Shown here piece by piece: positions 1 to 12,477 of a DNA stretch of 64,000 nt (its first letter is position 1; every line of letters starts with the position of its first letter). The DNA comes from Triops longicaudatus. Taxonomy: Eukaryota; Arthropoda; Branchiopoda; Notostraca; Triopsidae. The position numbers and the translations under genes are program-made. The notes beneath the pieces are model-generated. The model saw only the letters and a list, made by a program, of their open reading frames with translations, had not been told where the DNA came from and did no database searches. The DNA lies in assembly GCA_022885665.1 (NCBI GenBank), contig JAGQDJ010000116.1:108377-172376 (forward strand). The letters run 5' to 3'.

Positions 1-2920
1 GTACCTGCATCATTGGGGTTCCGTGATAGGTTTTCTTGCGATCATCTTCTTCACGTTTACGATGTTCTTCCTTCATACGCTCCGTTTTGCGCCATTTTGC
101 GCGTCGGTTTTGAAACCAAACCTACACGTTGTGGGTACGAAAAGCAAGGAAATAAAATCCCGTAAAGAGAAACCGAAAGTTTGGATATGTGTGAGACAAC
201 GATAATTTTTGACAGCTTCGATTCTCGATTAAATTAGTCTTGACGTCCTTTCAGTTTTCTTTAGAAATTTCAGCTCGTAAACGACAAGTGACGGGTGGCG
301 TGAGAAACGCGTAAAAAAAACTTGATTTGATTTTTGACTTTTTATGGAGCTGAGCTGCCTAGAACTGCAACCTGAAGCCTACCACACCGTTACCCTAATT
401 GAGTTGGCGGTTCTGTTGGATGTCTTTCAGCACAGGCAGTCCTAACACAAAAGAGCTGCTGCATCTTGACCTGGGTTAGCTGCTCAATCGAGTTATATTA
501 GATGAGTGGCAGCACGATCTGTCTCGCGGTGGAACGTGACTTGACATGACGGTGAGGACCCACTGAACGACATAATGAGGTATGCTCTTGGATGAACAGT
601 CCCCTAATATTATCAAGCATACCCCGAGGACTTCAACGTGACACGCGTTTCATAACAGTTGTTGTAAGTTTCTTTTTCTCTTGATCTTCTTTCACGGTTT
701 ATCTTCCCCGCTTAACATGTAACCTTTTTCCTCGTTCTTCATCTTCATCTTATTCGTCATATTTCAGTTTTCAGCCACTAGCGACAAACAACTAGTGCCA
801 TTGCTAGGGAGAGCTAACTAATTAAGCAATCAAGCAAGTTGGAGATCATACTCTTCGCTTGGAATTTTGCCGTAAGCCGCGAACTACTGTTGTGTGGGAC
901 AACGACCCATTAATTTTCCCGTTGCTCCCAAACTCTCAAGCTCATCATCAGAGAGGCAATTAGGTTAGCATTTGTGAAGTTCGCACTTGGTGGTGTCTGT
1001 GGTGTTTGGTAGCCAAGCTACTTAATGAAGTTTTCACCATTCCCGGAGATACTATGTCCTGCTTTTCATTCGGGAAAAATTTCTCCCCACTTCATAGGGC
1101 TTCGGGGTGGAGGCTTGGGGGTGTGAACGTGGTGTGTGTGTATGTCTAGCCGCTACAAGCATAAAAGGGAAAGACATGAGCGCCCAATTGAATAGTCTTC
1201 ACGTTGGCCACGATGGTATTAGCCATTTTCCTTTGTAGTTTGGTGAGCATGAGTTGGTGAGGGAGGCGGGCGGAAGGTCGCTAGGGGAAAAGCCAAGCTC
1301 GGGGCCTAACAGCGTTGGTGCCTGAATTAGAGTGATCAAAGCCAGGTGATGCGATTAGCCTCCATAGCGCTACTGTGGGGGTTAATTGACTTGCTAGGAA
1401 GATGATGATGACGGTTGCTGCAACCTCGTCTCCATATCGCACGCTCTGACAAGTTCTTTTTCCCTTTTATCCTAACGTGATTGCTAGCTGCTGCCTAATA
1501 CACACTACAAATTCCTTTCCTTCCAATAACTTTTACTAACTCCACTTGGGATCGCTTTTGGAAACGTAGTCTTACGCCGGCAATTTCTTTATCCCGGCCT
1601 TTGTAGCTTTTTTCAAACCCTTGGGTGTTTAGTTTGCCACATTTCGCCTCAAAATTGGCTCAACAGAGTCAAATTTAGTAAGGCAGAGTTCACGCAAGAC
1701 AAGTCTGACACAACATCGACTTGGATGAAATAAAATGCGAAAAATGGGTTGCTTACCTGTACACGGGCTTCGGTCAGATTAATTTTCATAGCCAGGTCTT
1801 CACGGGTGAACACATCTGGGTAATGAGTCTGGGCAAAGGCATTCTCCAATTCTTCCAACTGATTCACAGAAACAGTAAAATACGCGGCATGTAATGTCAG
1901 AGTTCATCATGTATGGCATAAATTGATCGAAGTTTGCTTTACCTGGGCCAGTGTGAAGGTGGTTCTATTTCTTCGTTGCTTACGTCGGACAAAAGCTTCC
2001 TCGCTACCTTCACTACCGTAAGCAAATGGAGTATCTACAAGAATATTTCTTAGTGCTCAACCATTCTGAAAACTATGCATAACATATTTTAGATCAAATA
2101 TCAGTGCTTGCATACTTCAAGGTTTTCTTGGAAGTTTAAGAGAATTAAAAGCTAAGCCTTGGCTTTTTAAACAACTCCTCAGTACTCGAAAGCTTTCTAT
2201 TCCCGGCTAACAAGTTGATGCTGAGTCTTTTGAGGTAAGGAAAAGTCTTTAAAGCCTCCTTAATAAATCAGGTCTGATCTTATTGGGATCCCCCATATGT
2301 CGGATAGCATGGTCGTTTCCATGCATCAGGTTCAAGTTAGCTTTCTGGGATAACGCTCGGTTGCTAAACCGAATTGAAGATATTCTTTCTTTTCCTTCTG
2401 TCTTCGGCACTAACTCCTCCCCGAAAGAAAAGCTCTTCGTGAGGACCGAAATGGGTGCTTTCTCAACTTGGGGTGGGGAATTGAAGAAGACTTGGACGAT
2501 CTAGTTACCCTCGGGATCTTGATGGAGTCTTTCTCTCCCCCTCGAATGAAAAACAATAGAGTAGAATTTGTCTTCATTGAGCAGCGAGATTGGAAGCCGT
2601 CCACACCTTGATACCACAATCATCTATATTGCGGGCTAAGCAATCTTCACGAGCTTGCCTCAACATATATTTCAGCGAAGAAATATGGTACGGTCTTTGC
2701 CGTATTTCCCGCTATCAGGTTAGGAACTACCAGGCAATTTCTGTCTTCTTTTTTTTTTCCTTTGGGCGTTGCAATGAAAATACAATGAAGTCAACTTACA
2801 TGGATAAGGTGGGTACGGATAATCCAAGACTTGCATTACACGCTGGGCTGCCGCACCTGCTGGATGCAAACTTCCGGTAGGGGGACAGTGGTAGCAGAAC
2901 ATGCTACTCCAGTTGTTCAT
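1..2920 (-). CDS. DRGX: DRGX-like paired-class homeobox transcription factor (3' part outside window)
   Basis: Coding exons are about 2800-2920, 1943-2034, 1757-1858 and 121 to beyond base 1; phases join cleanly. The N-terminus carries MFCYHCPP shortly after the start, close to the conserved MFYFHCPP start of vertebrate DRGX. The homeodomain begins at RRNRTTFTLAQLEELENAFA and is split over three exons. Helix 3 reads [21 protein letters not shown], with introns inside FTLAQ/LEEL and VQ/VWF. It continues TERMKEEHRKREEDDRKK and leaves the window. The start ATG at 2918-2920 gives 40 residues before the first intron. DRGX proteins are sequence-specific regulators of sensory-neuron development; that role is family knowledge. 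The third intron is about 1.6 kb, unusually long here. The C-terminal OAR region is not visible, so another Prd-like class cannot be fully excluded. Confidence 0.88.
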
Positions 2921-5900
2921 GTTGGGAAATCTGTTGATTAAGAAATAATAATATGCGACGTTTAAATACAAACCCAACTCTGAATATAGTAGGAAAGTTA
3001 CAAGTGTTTTACAATTTTAGCCTGTTACAAGAGTTCTACACCTTCCGTCGTGTTTGCAAATTTACGTCAGTAAGGGAATTTGGAGTAGTGGTTTTTGAGC
3101 AGGCAACGAAGGAGCAAATTGTGTGTGTGTGTGTGTATCCTGGTACCTGGGTCTGTGCAATAAGCCAATTGTGGAGATCAAGGGGCGTTTGACGAGCCTT
3201 AGTTGATGTGAGTGGATTGCCGTGAGGACGGCGCCTAATTGAATCACGCTGCAGAGCTAATGAGTCATGACGAGGCCGAGGGGAACGAAGAAAAACGAAT
3301 TAACAGCATTCAGGAGTCTGAGCCGACTTATTACCTTGAGCTCCCCGGGCCCCTCTTCTTTTTAGGAGCGTCAGTAAAAGAGGTTTTCTGTGTGCTTTGC
3401 GTCTTTCCCCTCTCTTGCTCGACATTCCATTTCATGTACTCAACAATTCATGAGGATTTACTCTTCAATCCTCAGTTGAATTCACAGAACCTTCCACTAA
3501 TTGACCGAAATGATAACATTGTCGCATTTAAGCTTAGGGATCGCTATTGGATTTAGTAAATGTATCTTAGAAACTTCGTTTTCATGCGCTGTGGAGAATT
3601 TCATGAAGCTGGTTGTTTGCGAGAACCTATTTTATGCTAGTTGACAGAAATATAAACATCTAACGAAGACACTTGTGCATTCGCGGAAGGTGAACACATG
3701 GTAATAACACCACATGTGAAACGAAACCTTACCTGCTAGGCTCCAGTTTGCCAGCTTACGGAACACTCAACACTGTGTTAATGGAGTAGCAATATGATTA
3801 TTTTAGGGCACCGTTGACGCGGTTTGCACTTCACGATAGTTGACTAACGAATGAAACCATAAGCATGCTGAGTGATGAGATGTAGGCGACATAAACCGAC
3901 TTGGAGAAGCCACTCCTGAGGTAAGCGTATCTACTTGTGTGGAGATCACCCGGGACGAAACGCATGCGTTGCCGTTGAGCCAAACAGCATCCGTCGTCGC
4001 AGATTTGCGCTGATCAACTTGGACAGCAATGCATTCTCAAGAGCCTATGGCTTTAAGGGGCGTAACACCACCAGCCATCACTTCAATCCCTTAATAGACA
4101 GCTCTTTAGTGAACCGAGTATCATAATGGGATAGGGATACAATCTCGAAGTCTTTGGAACACAACCATGGAAAGCGCTGTCAAGTTCGTTAGGTGTTTTG
4201 TCCAAATGCAAAGCTTATTTTGACCGTAAATCAACTCATTATAAGGCTACACGACGTATCTCAAAAATTACTCGTTTCCGCACAATGCGCGAAATTGAAT
4301 AATGCTTATTCCGTAAATGTTATTCCGTATATTCCTCGCGACTCTAAGAGGTTTTTAAGAAGAAGGTAAATAAATGAGATATTGCATATTGTATGCATAA
4401 CTAATCACTATAATGCAAGTAACTTGAATTATTCTGGTTAATTCTCTACAATAATGTTCTAATTGTATCTAATGTTATCCCTATTCTATAAGTTCCCCAT
4501 TAGATTGTATATCTCCATTTTTACTAATTTGACAAAGACACCGGTGGCTATCTCAATAAAGCAATTCCGATCCTAAGAATGGATTATTCTGTTTATTATC
4601 GCGTTATCTTAGTTCGACTGTGTGGATCTTCCGCGAAACGATCATCAATTGATTTCCTTTCCCAGCCCATCAAGCATAACCATTGATGCGGTGCTCAGCT
4701 GGTTGCTGCTGGCTTATGACGTTAACTTGCATTACTAGATGGGTTTTCGTAGCGGTTCTCGTGCATTATAAATGTACTTATCATATCACCTTCAGCTACG
4801 TGGCAGTTCGCGAGAACACTTTTAGTCTAAAACCGAATTTATCACCAGTGGATAATGTATGTGTTGAAAAATACGTGTACGACAACCCCCCCTCCCTCTA
4901 TTTCAAATACAAGCGCAACATCCAAACTGAGACCTCCGTTATCTCGTGACTGACACCTTTCGCATATACGTATTGAATAGGATTTAATTTACCAAGGAGT
5001 TGGAGAGCGAGAGAGCTAATTTGTCCAATGTCATTAGACTAATCTAAACTTTTAAATTATAATGTGATGATGTATTGTTTATTTGGCTCATTGAGGTCAC
5101 CGTTTTCTTTCTTTTTTCATTGAACGCATGAGGAAATTGTAACAGTTCTGCACAATCTTACACAATAAAATCTCACTATAGCGAACAATGTTTGTAGCGA
5201 ACTCTTAGGCAATATGGAGGTGTGCCAGCCTGTGTCATGTAAACCGTCTGATTTAGCGAACTTTGGAAATGGAAATTAATATTTCCGTCCGGAGAAATTT
5301 CGTTATCGCGACATTTTACTGAAGAAAATACGTAAGAATATACTGAATAGCATAAAATTATAAACAGTACGCAAGCTAGGAGAGGTGTAATTATTTGGTA
5401 GCGTACCGTAATGGCATTTACTGAGATTGTTCTTCTACACTCTCCGAGCAGTTTTGCCGAGTTTGAAAATTGCGAAGTGGCCAATTGCAAGGGCCAATTC
5501 TATAAATTATTTTGAAAACCGCAATATTTTCAATTCAACGACGGCTTTCTAATTTGACTCCATACAAATTATATATACAACATAATTAGCTTCTATCATC
5601 TGAATAATGTTTCCATGGGACGATTCAAACACCATCTTAGGCACATATCCAGGTTCCTGGTTCTTGTCGGTTTCGGGAGGGGTTTTACCATATGCAATTT
5701 TTTTACATTTTCCGATGATGGGTAACATCCACGCGCCTTCGTGTTTTCGTATCGGTAAAGTTTGAAAGCACACATCGATATTTTAATCCACCAATCACAA
5801 AGCAAGAGAATGTTTTGTGCACGAGTGTATAAGCGATGTAGAATTCCTTGAGTTGGTGACGAAAGAGTAGAAAATTTACTCGAGGGAAGGACTGCGAACA

Positions 5901-6101
5901 TTCCTTTTATTTTATGTGTCGTTTAGATCTTATAAGTTTAAAGCAGCGTAGTGCTTATGCCTATTCGTAGATAAGGTAAGTCCGTCTTTTTTATGATTTA
6001 AATAATCACGCATGACCATGTGACTTTCGAAGTGTGTAGGTCATATTACCGTGTGAGCGAGTTTGCTCTTACGCGAGAACTTTCGTCATAGATACATCAA
6101 C
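2921..6101. other. Long non-coding stretch upstream of DRGX and of the RING gene
   Basis: No gene model can be supported in these 3.2 kb. Open frames such as 3239-3556 (+) and 5176-5490 (-) lack family features, splice partners or a biased composition. A short GT microsatellite lies at about 3120-3137. The stretch from roughly 4200 to 5200 is AT-rich. As the flank of a developmental homeobox gene it probably holds cis-regulatory DNA, but I recognise no specific site. Confidence 0.4.
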
Positions 6102-6915
6102 ATGAGTGGACCATCACGAAGGACCAGGCAGCGCAATCAAGCTGCTTTCTTAGCTCGGTTGGAGCCCAGACGGTTGGTAGCCAGGCCCAGGCTGGAGGTT
6201 AGAGTTAGAAGAATAGGTATTTTGACTTAAATAACAAGAAAGAATTGATATAGTCCGAGTATTAGATCTGAACCAACTTCTGTCACCTGCTGCAGTTGGA
6301 CGGAATGAAGAAAACGATTGTGACCGTCCTTATTTTAGTTTGATTAACCGGCTGCAAGCCACGGATGTTCCTGCTACGGACAGTGCCTTGGATCGCAGCG
6401 TTGTGGACTTAACTTGTGAAGTGGACAACATTCCGCAAATTGCTGCTAGAAACCAGACTGTTAATAACGATGAAATTCTAATTGTATCAGAGAACATTCA
6501 CACTGATTCTCCCGTCATTCTGGATCAAGTCCCTGCACCAAATCGTGGTAGGGGAGCCAGTGTGATTGTAGCTAATAATTTTGGCAGAAGGGATAGTCCC
6601 GTCCGTGTCTTAGAAGAACTTGTTACTATAGATAGTGATCAAAATGTAAATCCAGGATTCGCCTCCGTTGCTCCAGATGTGTCTACTGTTGCTTCAGCTT
6701 CTAATAATAATATCGGTGATGCTGTTGTCATTCAATGTCCGATCTGCTTGGACAGTATGAAAGAGATGCGCACCGCAAGAAAAGTAACGTACGTGACAAA
6801 CTGTGGCCATGTGTTCTGTAAGCCCTGCATTGAAGAAGCCATATCAGCCACCAAATCTTGTCCTACTTGTCGTAAGCGGTTGCGTGTTAAAGATGCCCAC
6901 CCCCTTTTCCTTTAA
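6102..6915 (+). CDS. RNF4-like SUMO-targeted E3 ubiquitin ligase with C-terminal RING
   Basis: Two exons, 6102-6216 and 6296-6915, give 244 residues. The start ATG is followed by a basic N-terminus (SGPSRRTRQRNQAA). The middle has hydrophobic/acidic SUMO-interaction-like patches: VVDLTCE, EILIVSE and LVTIDSD. VDLTCE is the exact core of a SIM in vertebrate RNF4. The C-terminal 60 residues form a C3HC4 RING: CPIC, then CGHVFCKPC, then CPTC. The protein ends soon after the RING, as RNF4 does. Known family members (RNF4, fly Degringolade) ubiquitylate poly-SUMOylated nuclear proteins. Assignment rests on RING plus SIM order; the linker is not conserved. A canonical AATAAA lies at 7045-7050. Confidence 0.85.
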
Positions 6916-7864
6916 CCTGCTCATTGTACCAGCATAGTGGGCATCTCTGGGATATTTTGTATCGTACATAAATTCTCTTAATTTCTTACTTAATTTGATG
7001 CATCCTTGTGTACTGCTTTTTTTGGTGAAATTTCATGATACGTGAATAAACTTTGTAAAAAGTGTCTGTTTTAAGTTATTGGTGATAATTAAAGAGTAGA
7101 AATTATATGTGAAGAGGCACATTTTAAATTAAAGCTTAGTTAAAATTTTTACATGCCTAGACTGGTGTTTGACCAAAAGTACGAGAGTTATTGCCTCGCG
7201 AAATTTCCCGCCACGAGAACGTGACGTAACTGAGTGAAGAAAACGTGACGTAAAGACACGTGCCCGTATTAAACCATTAAAAACAGTGATTTTATTCGCG
7301 GAGCACTTTCGTAATGCCTGAGTACCACAACGATGTTGGACTAATGGCGAAAATGTCCGGTATTAATGTTAGGTTTCTTATTTCTTAACTATCTCAGCTA
7401 TCATTTCGTATATGAATTAACAAAGAAACGCATAACCGAACCAGATTTGTAGGCTTCATCATAGAAGACAACGTTGTTTTTTTGCGCCCATCCTCTTCAA
7501 GGTTGTAGTCAATTCTTCAAAGGATATCCTGGAACCCTACAAAACTTCATTTTTTCATAATTATGCTCATAGTATTTTGGAAAATATTGTAACCTATGAC
7601 GGTTGTAAGTTTAGGGAATTTCCGAAAGGACAATATATTTCAACAGTCGCTAACCCTTTTCGAACATCTTTCCTTTCCACGAGCATAAGGTCACTCCTCC
7701 CACTGTAACTTATGACCGCCCCTTCTGCATTTCTTGCTCGCTTGCCTAGCAAGTTTGTAAACAAGGATCTTGAGACCTCTTATATCTAGTGAGACTTTTA
7801 AAAATAATTCCCCTATCCTTGTCAGATTGAAAAGTGAGTTGTCCATGCGACAATTCTCTTCAAC
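6916..7864. other. Intergenic: 3' UTR of the RING gene and 5' flank of LACTB2
   Basis: Holds an AATAAA polyadenylation signal at 7045-7050 and otherwise no convincing coding sequence, RNA gene or repeat. The 3' half must contain the LACTB2 promoter, but I see no clear TATA box. Confidence 0.5.
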
Positions 7865-8903
7865 ATGGCAGCAGCTGTACCAAAATTAACTCAGCTGTCT
7901 CCCCGCGTTTGGCGAATTTTGGGTTGCAATCCAGGGCCAATGACACTTCAAGGCACGAATACGTACTTAATAGGCACCGGCGAAAAGTAACCCTTTTCTG
8001 TCTACACTGAACTCCAGATTAATTATTTCTTCTATATTCCCATAAAGGAGAGTGCTTTTGGATACCGGCGACGAAGGTGTTCCAGATTACATTTCGTCTC
8101 TGAGGTCCGTGTTGTCAGATAACAAAGTTTTGATCCAGAGTATCGTAGTTACTCACTGGCATCATGACCACATCGGAGGTGTGTCTGATGTAATCAAAGC
8201 CTTCCATTTGCCGATGCAAAGTAACACCTATGAATGGTCCGTATGTAACGGAACATTAAACGTTCGTTATATGTTCAGTTCTGAAGTTTCCACGTTCGGA
8301 CGGCGATGAAGTCGATTTGCCTGACGGTATTAAAGTTAACTATCTCAAAAACGGCGAGGAAATTAAGCTTCAAGGCGCTACACTCAAAGTAGTACATACT
8401 CCCGGTCATACCACTGACCACGTTGTTCTCCGTCTTGAAGAAGAAAATGCCGTCTTTAGCGGAGATTGTATCCTGGGCGAAGGAACGACGGTTTTCGAAG
8501 ACTTGCACGACTACATGCTTTCTTTGAGAAAAATTATGGATCTTAAACCCAACATCATATACCCCGGTCATGGTCCGGTGATCAATGATCCAATGGAGCG
8601 ACTTCAGCAATACATAGACCACAGGAATAAACGCGAGGAACAAATTTTCGCCTCTTTGGCTCGAGCGCCGAACCAGTCGTGCACCGCGCGCGACATCGTT
8701 TTGGACGTTTATAAAGTAATCTTTTCTTTGGACCTGCTGTTTTTTGTTTTTAAGTACGCACTCTCTAGGAAATACCGGAACACTTATATGATGCTGCCGA
8801 AGTTAACGTGGTTCATCATCTCGAGAAGTTATGTAAAGAAGGGAAGGTTACTAGAGGAGATGATCGCTATTCCTTGACATCTTTCCCTACAAGCACGATA
8901 TAA
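7865..8903 (+). CDS. LACTB2: LACTB2-like metallo-beta-lactamase endoribonuclease
   Basis: Four exons, 7865-7986, 8048-8220, 8279-8715 and 8769-8903, give 288 residues, the same length as human LACTB2. The N-terminus contains ILGCNPGPMTLQGTNTYLIG, a LACTB2 signature. Metal ligands are visible: THWHHDHIGG (HxHxDH), then HTPGHTTDH, SGDCILGEG and YPGHGP. The C-terminal winged-helix tail follows the last intron. The family enzyme is a mitochondrial-matrix single-strand-specific endoribonuclease; that is family knowledge, and no obvious transit peptide is visible. All three introns are short (53-61 bp). An AATAAA follows at 8919-8924. The gene converges on the capping-enzyme gene, with about 160 bp between stop codons. 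Confidence 0.95.
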
Positions 8904-8918
8904 ACTGTTACGTTGTAG

Positions 8919-8924
8919 AATAAA
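8919..8924 (+). promoter_or_regulatory. Polyadenylation signal of LACTB2
   Basis: AATAAA 16 bases after the LACTB2 stop codon, in a very short intergenic gap between convergent genes. Confidence 0.65.
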
Positions 8925-9059
8925 GTACATTTGTACTACGTTATATGAGTTTAAAAAGTGTTTTGTATCCCATACGAAGCCAGAAGATTGAATTTATCTA
9001 AAGGTAACACACAGTCAATTTACACGAGCCTGTTTACGATCACTTTTCAGAATTGTGTT

Positions 9060-11649
9060 TCATCTTCTGTGGGAAGAACTCGTATGAGCTGGTAGTGGAG
9101 CTTTAAACTGGCTTGAATGTGCCTTGATAAAATCCAGCAGGATCGTTTCCGTGACTGGTTCCCTAATGCTCTGACACACGGCTAAATAACAAGTCAATTT
9201 TAAGCTTAATGATCACATTCACATAAAATTAATTACTTACACATAGCTGTGTTATATGAATTAGGAAAGCTCTTGTCGGTTCGCTCTCGCATGAATTTCC
9301 ACTCGTTATGTTCGAATTTGCACTCGATGATCTTTTTGTCCATGTCTTTCACATCTTTCGTTACCCTCATTGACGCGAAGGGTGTATCAAGACTTCCCAC
9401 GTATAAGTAACCGATCTTCTTTTTGAGACATCTACGTAAGAAAGCTTATAGACACAGCACTAAAGAATAAAAAGAGAAGAGAAAATAGTTACCCTGGCTT
9501 ATCTTCCGTGACTATTTTAAGTCGAAAATCTACAGAATTGTGGCTAGGAGGTTTCCATTTCAGAACTGAAGGACATTGGCCAGGGACGTAAGACTGCGCA
9601 AATCATTTTCAAATACTAAAAACCAAAACTTCCTATTATCCAAAGCTTACTTCATTGACAGGTTGAAATATGAGTCCATCAGGTTCGTGGGACAAATTAC
9701 GCTGGAATTTTTCAGATAAAAGGTAACCGGCATAGCTTTTGTCCCAAAAGTCTTTACACCGGACTCCGAAGGGTTCTCTTTCGCGAATAATAACTTGTTT
9801 CTTCATCGCGTTCGTGCGTGGCCCAATGATTTTTTCCTAAGAAACCAGGCAAAGATTCAAATAATAGTAATTAAAATGACGACAGTAAAACGAATAAATG
9901 GCCCAAGTATAAGTAACCGACTGACGAAGTTGACCAACTGATAAAATTCTCCCATCTAGCTTAAAGCGACGCCTCAAAGAAACTTACTCGGATGTATCTT
10001 AAACGGTCTTGGAAGCCAGATTTCCCAATTTGAGAGTCGCCTTCGTACTGGACACAGTCGTAAATCAAATACCTCGGATAATGTTTAGTTTGATTTCCTT
10101 CGACGACTTTGTCAATCACCATTTCCTAACAGTCACACTGTTTTGAGTATGGGTTTATCATAGAAAAAACACAAAGAAAACAGAACTTACGCCGTCTAAT
10201 AAAGTGTCGCTTAGGTGTGTTCTGAGGTCTCCTCTCAAAAATGTAATTCCCTTGACCTGGAATACGGAATTATCTCGGTCTAAGAAGAAAATGCGATCTT
10301 TCCCGTTAATATACATCATATACCTGAGACAAATGTAATTAATTACATAAAGCTTGATAAGCAGATAAACTGTCATCCGTTTTTACCTAGTGCCGTCTGC
10401 TTTCCAGGATACCATGTATGAATCTTTGATACATTCCAAGTTTTCAAGATCCATTGACACAGGTTGGCAGCCAGGGAAACCAGAACTATAATGCAAGATA
10501 TACCAAAAGTGTCAACGATTTTTAAAATTCAACTAATTACCTATCCCATTCACAAATTTCTTGCACCTTACGCTGTATTTCTCCTAACAACGGTTCGCTA
10601 ACAGGTTGTACGCCCGGAACACCTTCCATGAACACAGGACATTTTTTGTTTTTCTCTTTTCTTCGTCTAACAATGCAAAGTGTAACATAAACATAAGAAC
10701 TAAAACCCAAACAGTTTATTACTTCTTTTTGCTGGGACCATCCTCGTCCCCTTGTTCTTCAGCATCATTACCCAAATCATTGCCGTCATCATCTACGCCA
10801 ATTTGTGTGTCATCCGACTCTGAAATATACTAAATGTGAAACCAAAAGAATGGAAGGAATATGAAGATTACCTGTATGCCAAGAAGGTAACGCAGGAGCA
10901 GGGGGAGTGTCTTCCACATCACCGAATTTTTTAAATAATTCTTCAAGATAATCTTGTTTGTAAATACCGGGAGGCCTGTCAACACGACGCCAGTATCAAA
11001 GATTGCATTTCAAACATACCATGCTGAAACTATATTAAAAGAAGCCTCATGAAAGCTACCGTGCTCTGGCGAACTCCATCACGGCAGCTTCAACGGACCA
11101 ATCTTCTTCTGTCACCAGATACGCGGTGACCAGAAAGCCCGTGCGGTTGAATCCGTGAGTGCAGTGAACACCAATAGACTCCAAGGGATTTTGCTGGATA
11201 AATCGTTTACAAATAGTCACAAATGTTTGAACGGTTTCTTCGGACGGGCATTCGCCATGACCTCGACAATTAAGTTTCACGTATTTGCACCCCATTTCTT
11301 CCACTTCTTGTTTATCATAAAATCGATCGGTGTTAGTAAGGTCAATCCAGAGCCCAACTTTTACCTGTATAATACAATTTTAACAAAGTTATCGTAAAAA
11401 GACTATTTTCTATCAAGCATTCCTTCAGGCATTTACTTTGTAACTCTTTAGAGATTCGAAGAGCATTTTCGGGTGAAAACGATACTCTTCATCAATGGAC
11501 CCGTCAAACTTAGACCCCAATGGCGTTTTAAAAGCAATAAATTTGCTTCCAATCGGAGTATTCGATTTCCTGGGACAATGGAGCCAACGCGGTGGCAAGG
11601 GACCAGGTCCGGATTCCCATTGTTTCCTCCTGCGAAACCCGCCGCTCAT
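9060..11649 (-). CDS. RNGTT: mRNA capping enzyme, bifunctional triphosphatase and guanylyltransferase
   Basis: Twelve exons join in frame to 604 residues (human RNGTT is 597): 11437-11649, 11060-11364, 10872-10975, 10723-10819, 10541-10666, 10387-10485, 10191-10323, 9988-10125, 9836-9651, 9493-9593, 9241-9431 and 9060-9181. The N-terminal half is the cysteine-phosphatase-type RNA triphosphatase, with active site HCTHGFNRTG. An acidic linker (ESDDTQIGVDDDGNDLG) precedes a basic SKKRRKEK patch. The guanylyltransferase starts at EGVPGVQP; motif I is KADGTR, with the lysine that takes GMP, and motifs LDGEMVID, DGLIFQP and LKWKPP follow in order. The enzyme caps nascent Pol II transcripts in the nucleus. 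Start ATG (MSGGFRRRKQWE) is the only one upstream of conserved sequence. All key residues are intact. Confidence 0.96.
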
Positions 11650-12477
11650 TTTTATTACTTCTTTACTACTTACGGAAAATATTGAGGTTAACACAAACGA
11701 ATTGTAATTGTGACACAAAGTGGAACAGCTTTACATGGTGAAATTGGCCTACCAGACCAAAACACATACGAGGCGCTCCAGTGTTAGTTGCAGCAACTAA
11801 TAATGAAAAGGACGCATACAGAAACAAGGCGTGAGCTAAGCTAGCTTCTAATTGCGCGGGAGATGTGTGCCTCAGATTTCTCGCATAAGTTGAAGTTCCC
11901 AACCCAACTTATTAGAAAAATTAAATGTGAGCTAGGATAATATTAAGTAGAAGGCTAGCATTCTGAAATTATTTCTTCGCATTAAAGTAAAGGCTTGCGT
12001 TAAAATATGTGGACCACGGTCGCGTAAGTCAAATAAACATTTTTGATAGTATATTTAAGAGCAATGAAAGTGCTAAGCTGCAAAAAAATTGTACCGTTGC
12101 TTCTTAAATTATTTATTAAAGTAGACACAGGTTATAAAATTATTTATCGAATATTAGTTCCGGTTTTCATAATGAAGTAGAGGATAAATTTTGCGGTCAA
12201 AAGTAGTAGTCTATTTAGGAATGCGTTCTTGAAATGGCCGCTGTGTACCAGGCCTAAACTTCATAAACATCCGTGGGACGAAAACTTTCAAGATTTCGAC
12301 AAGTTACTTTCAGCGTATGGCTTTAACTAAGTACCTAACCAAAGGCGGCTGGGGTAATTTGTTTAATTCTTTATTTTATTTATACTCCCTATTTTCAAGT
12401 TCGCAGCTCTGTAGTATTATAATATAGGAAGCTGTATAGATTTTCGTATTCATGTTACATAACTCACATTACGTTTA
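11650..12477. other. Divergent promoter region between capping enzyme and NDUFV1
   Basis: About 830 bp separate the two start codons, which point away from each other. The stretch is AT-rich. An open frame on the minus strand (11666-11902) lacks recognisable features and more likely lies in the capping-enzyme 5' leader. No TATA box is obvious for either gene, as expected for housekeeping promoters. Confidence 0.45.

Noticed and set aside
3239..3556. 105-codon plus-strand open frame upstream of DRGX
   Set aside because: No family resemblance, no splice partners and mixed composition; likely chance.
11666..11902. 78-codon minus-strand frame upstream of the capping enzyme
   Set aside because: More easily explained as 5' leader or intergenic sequence; no domain and no splice link to the capping-enzyme frame.
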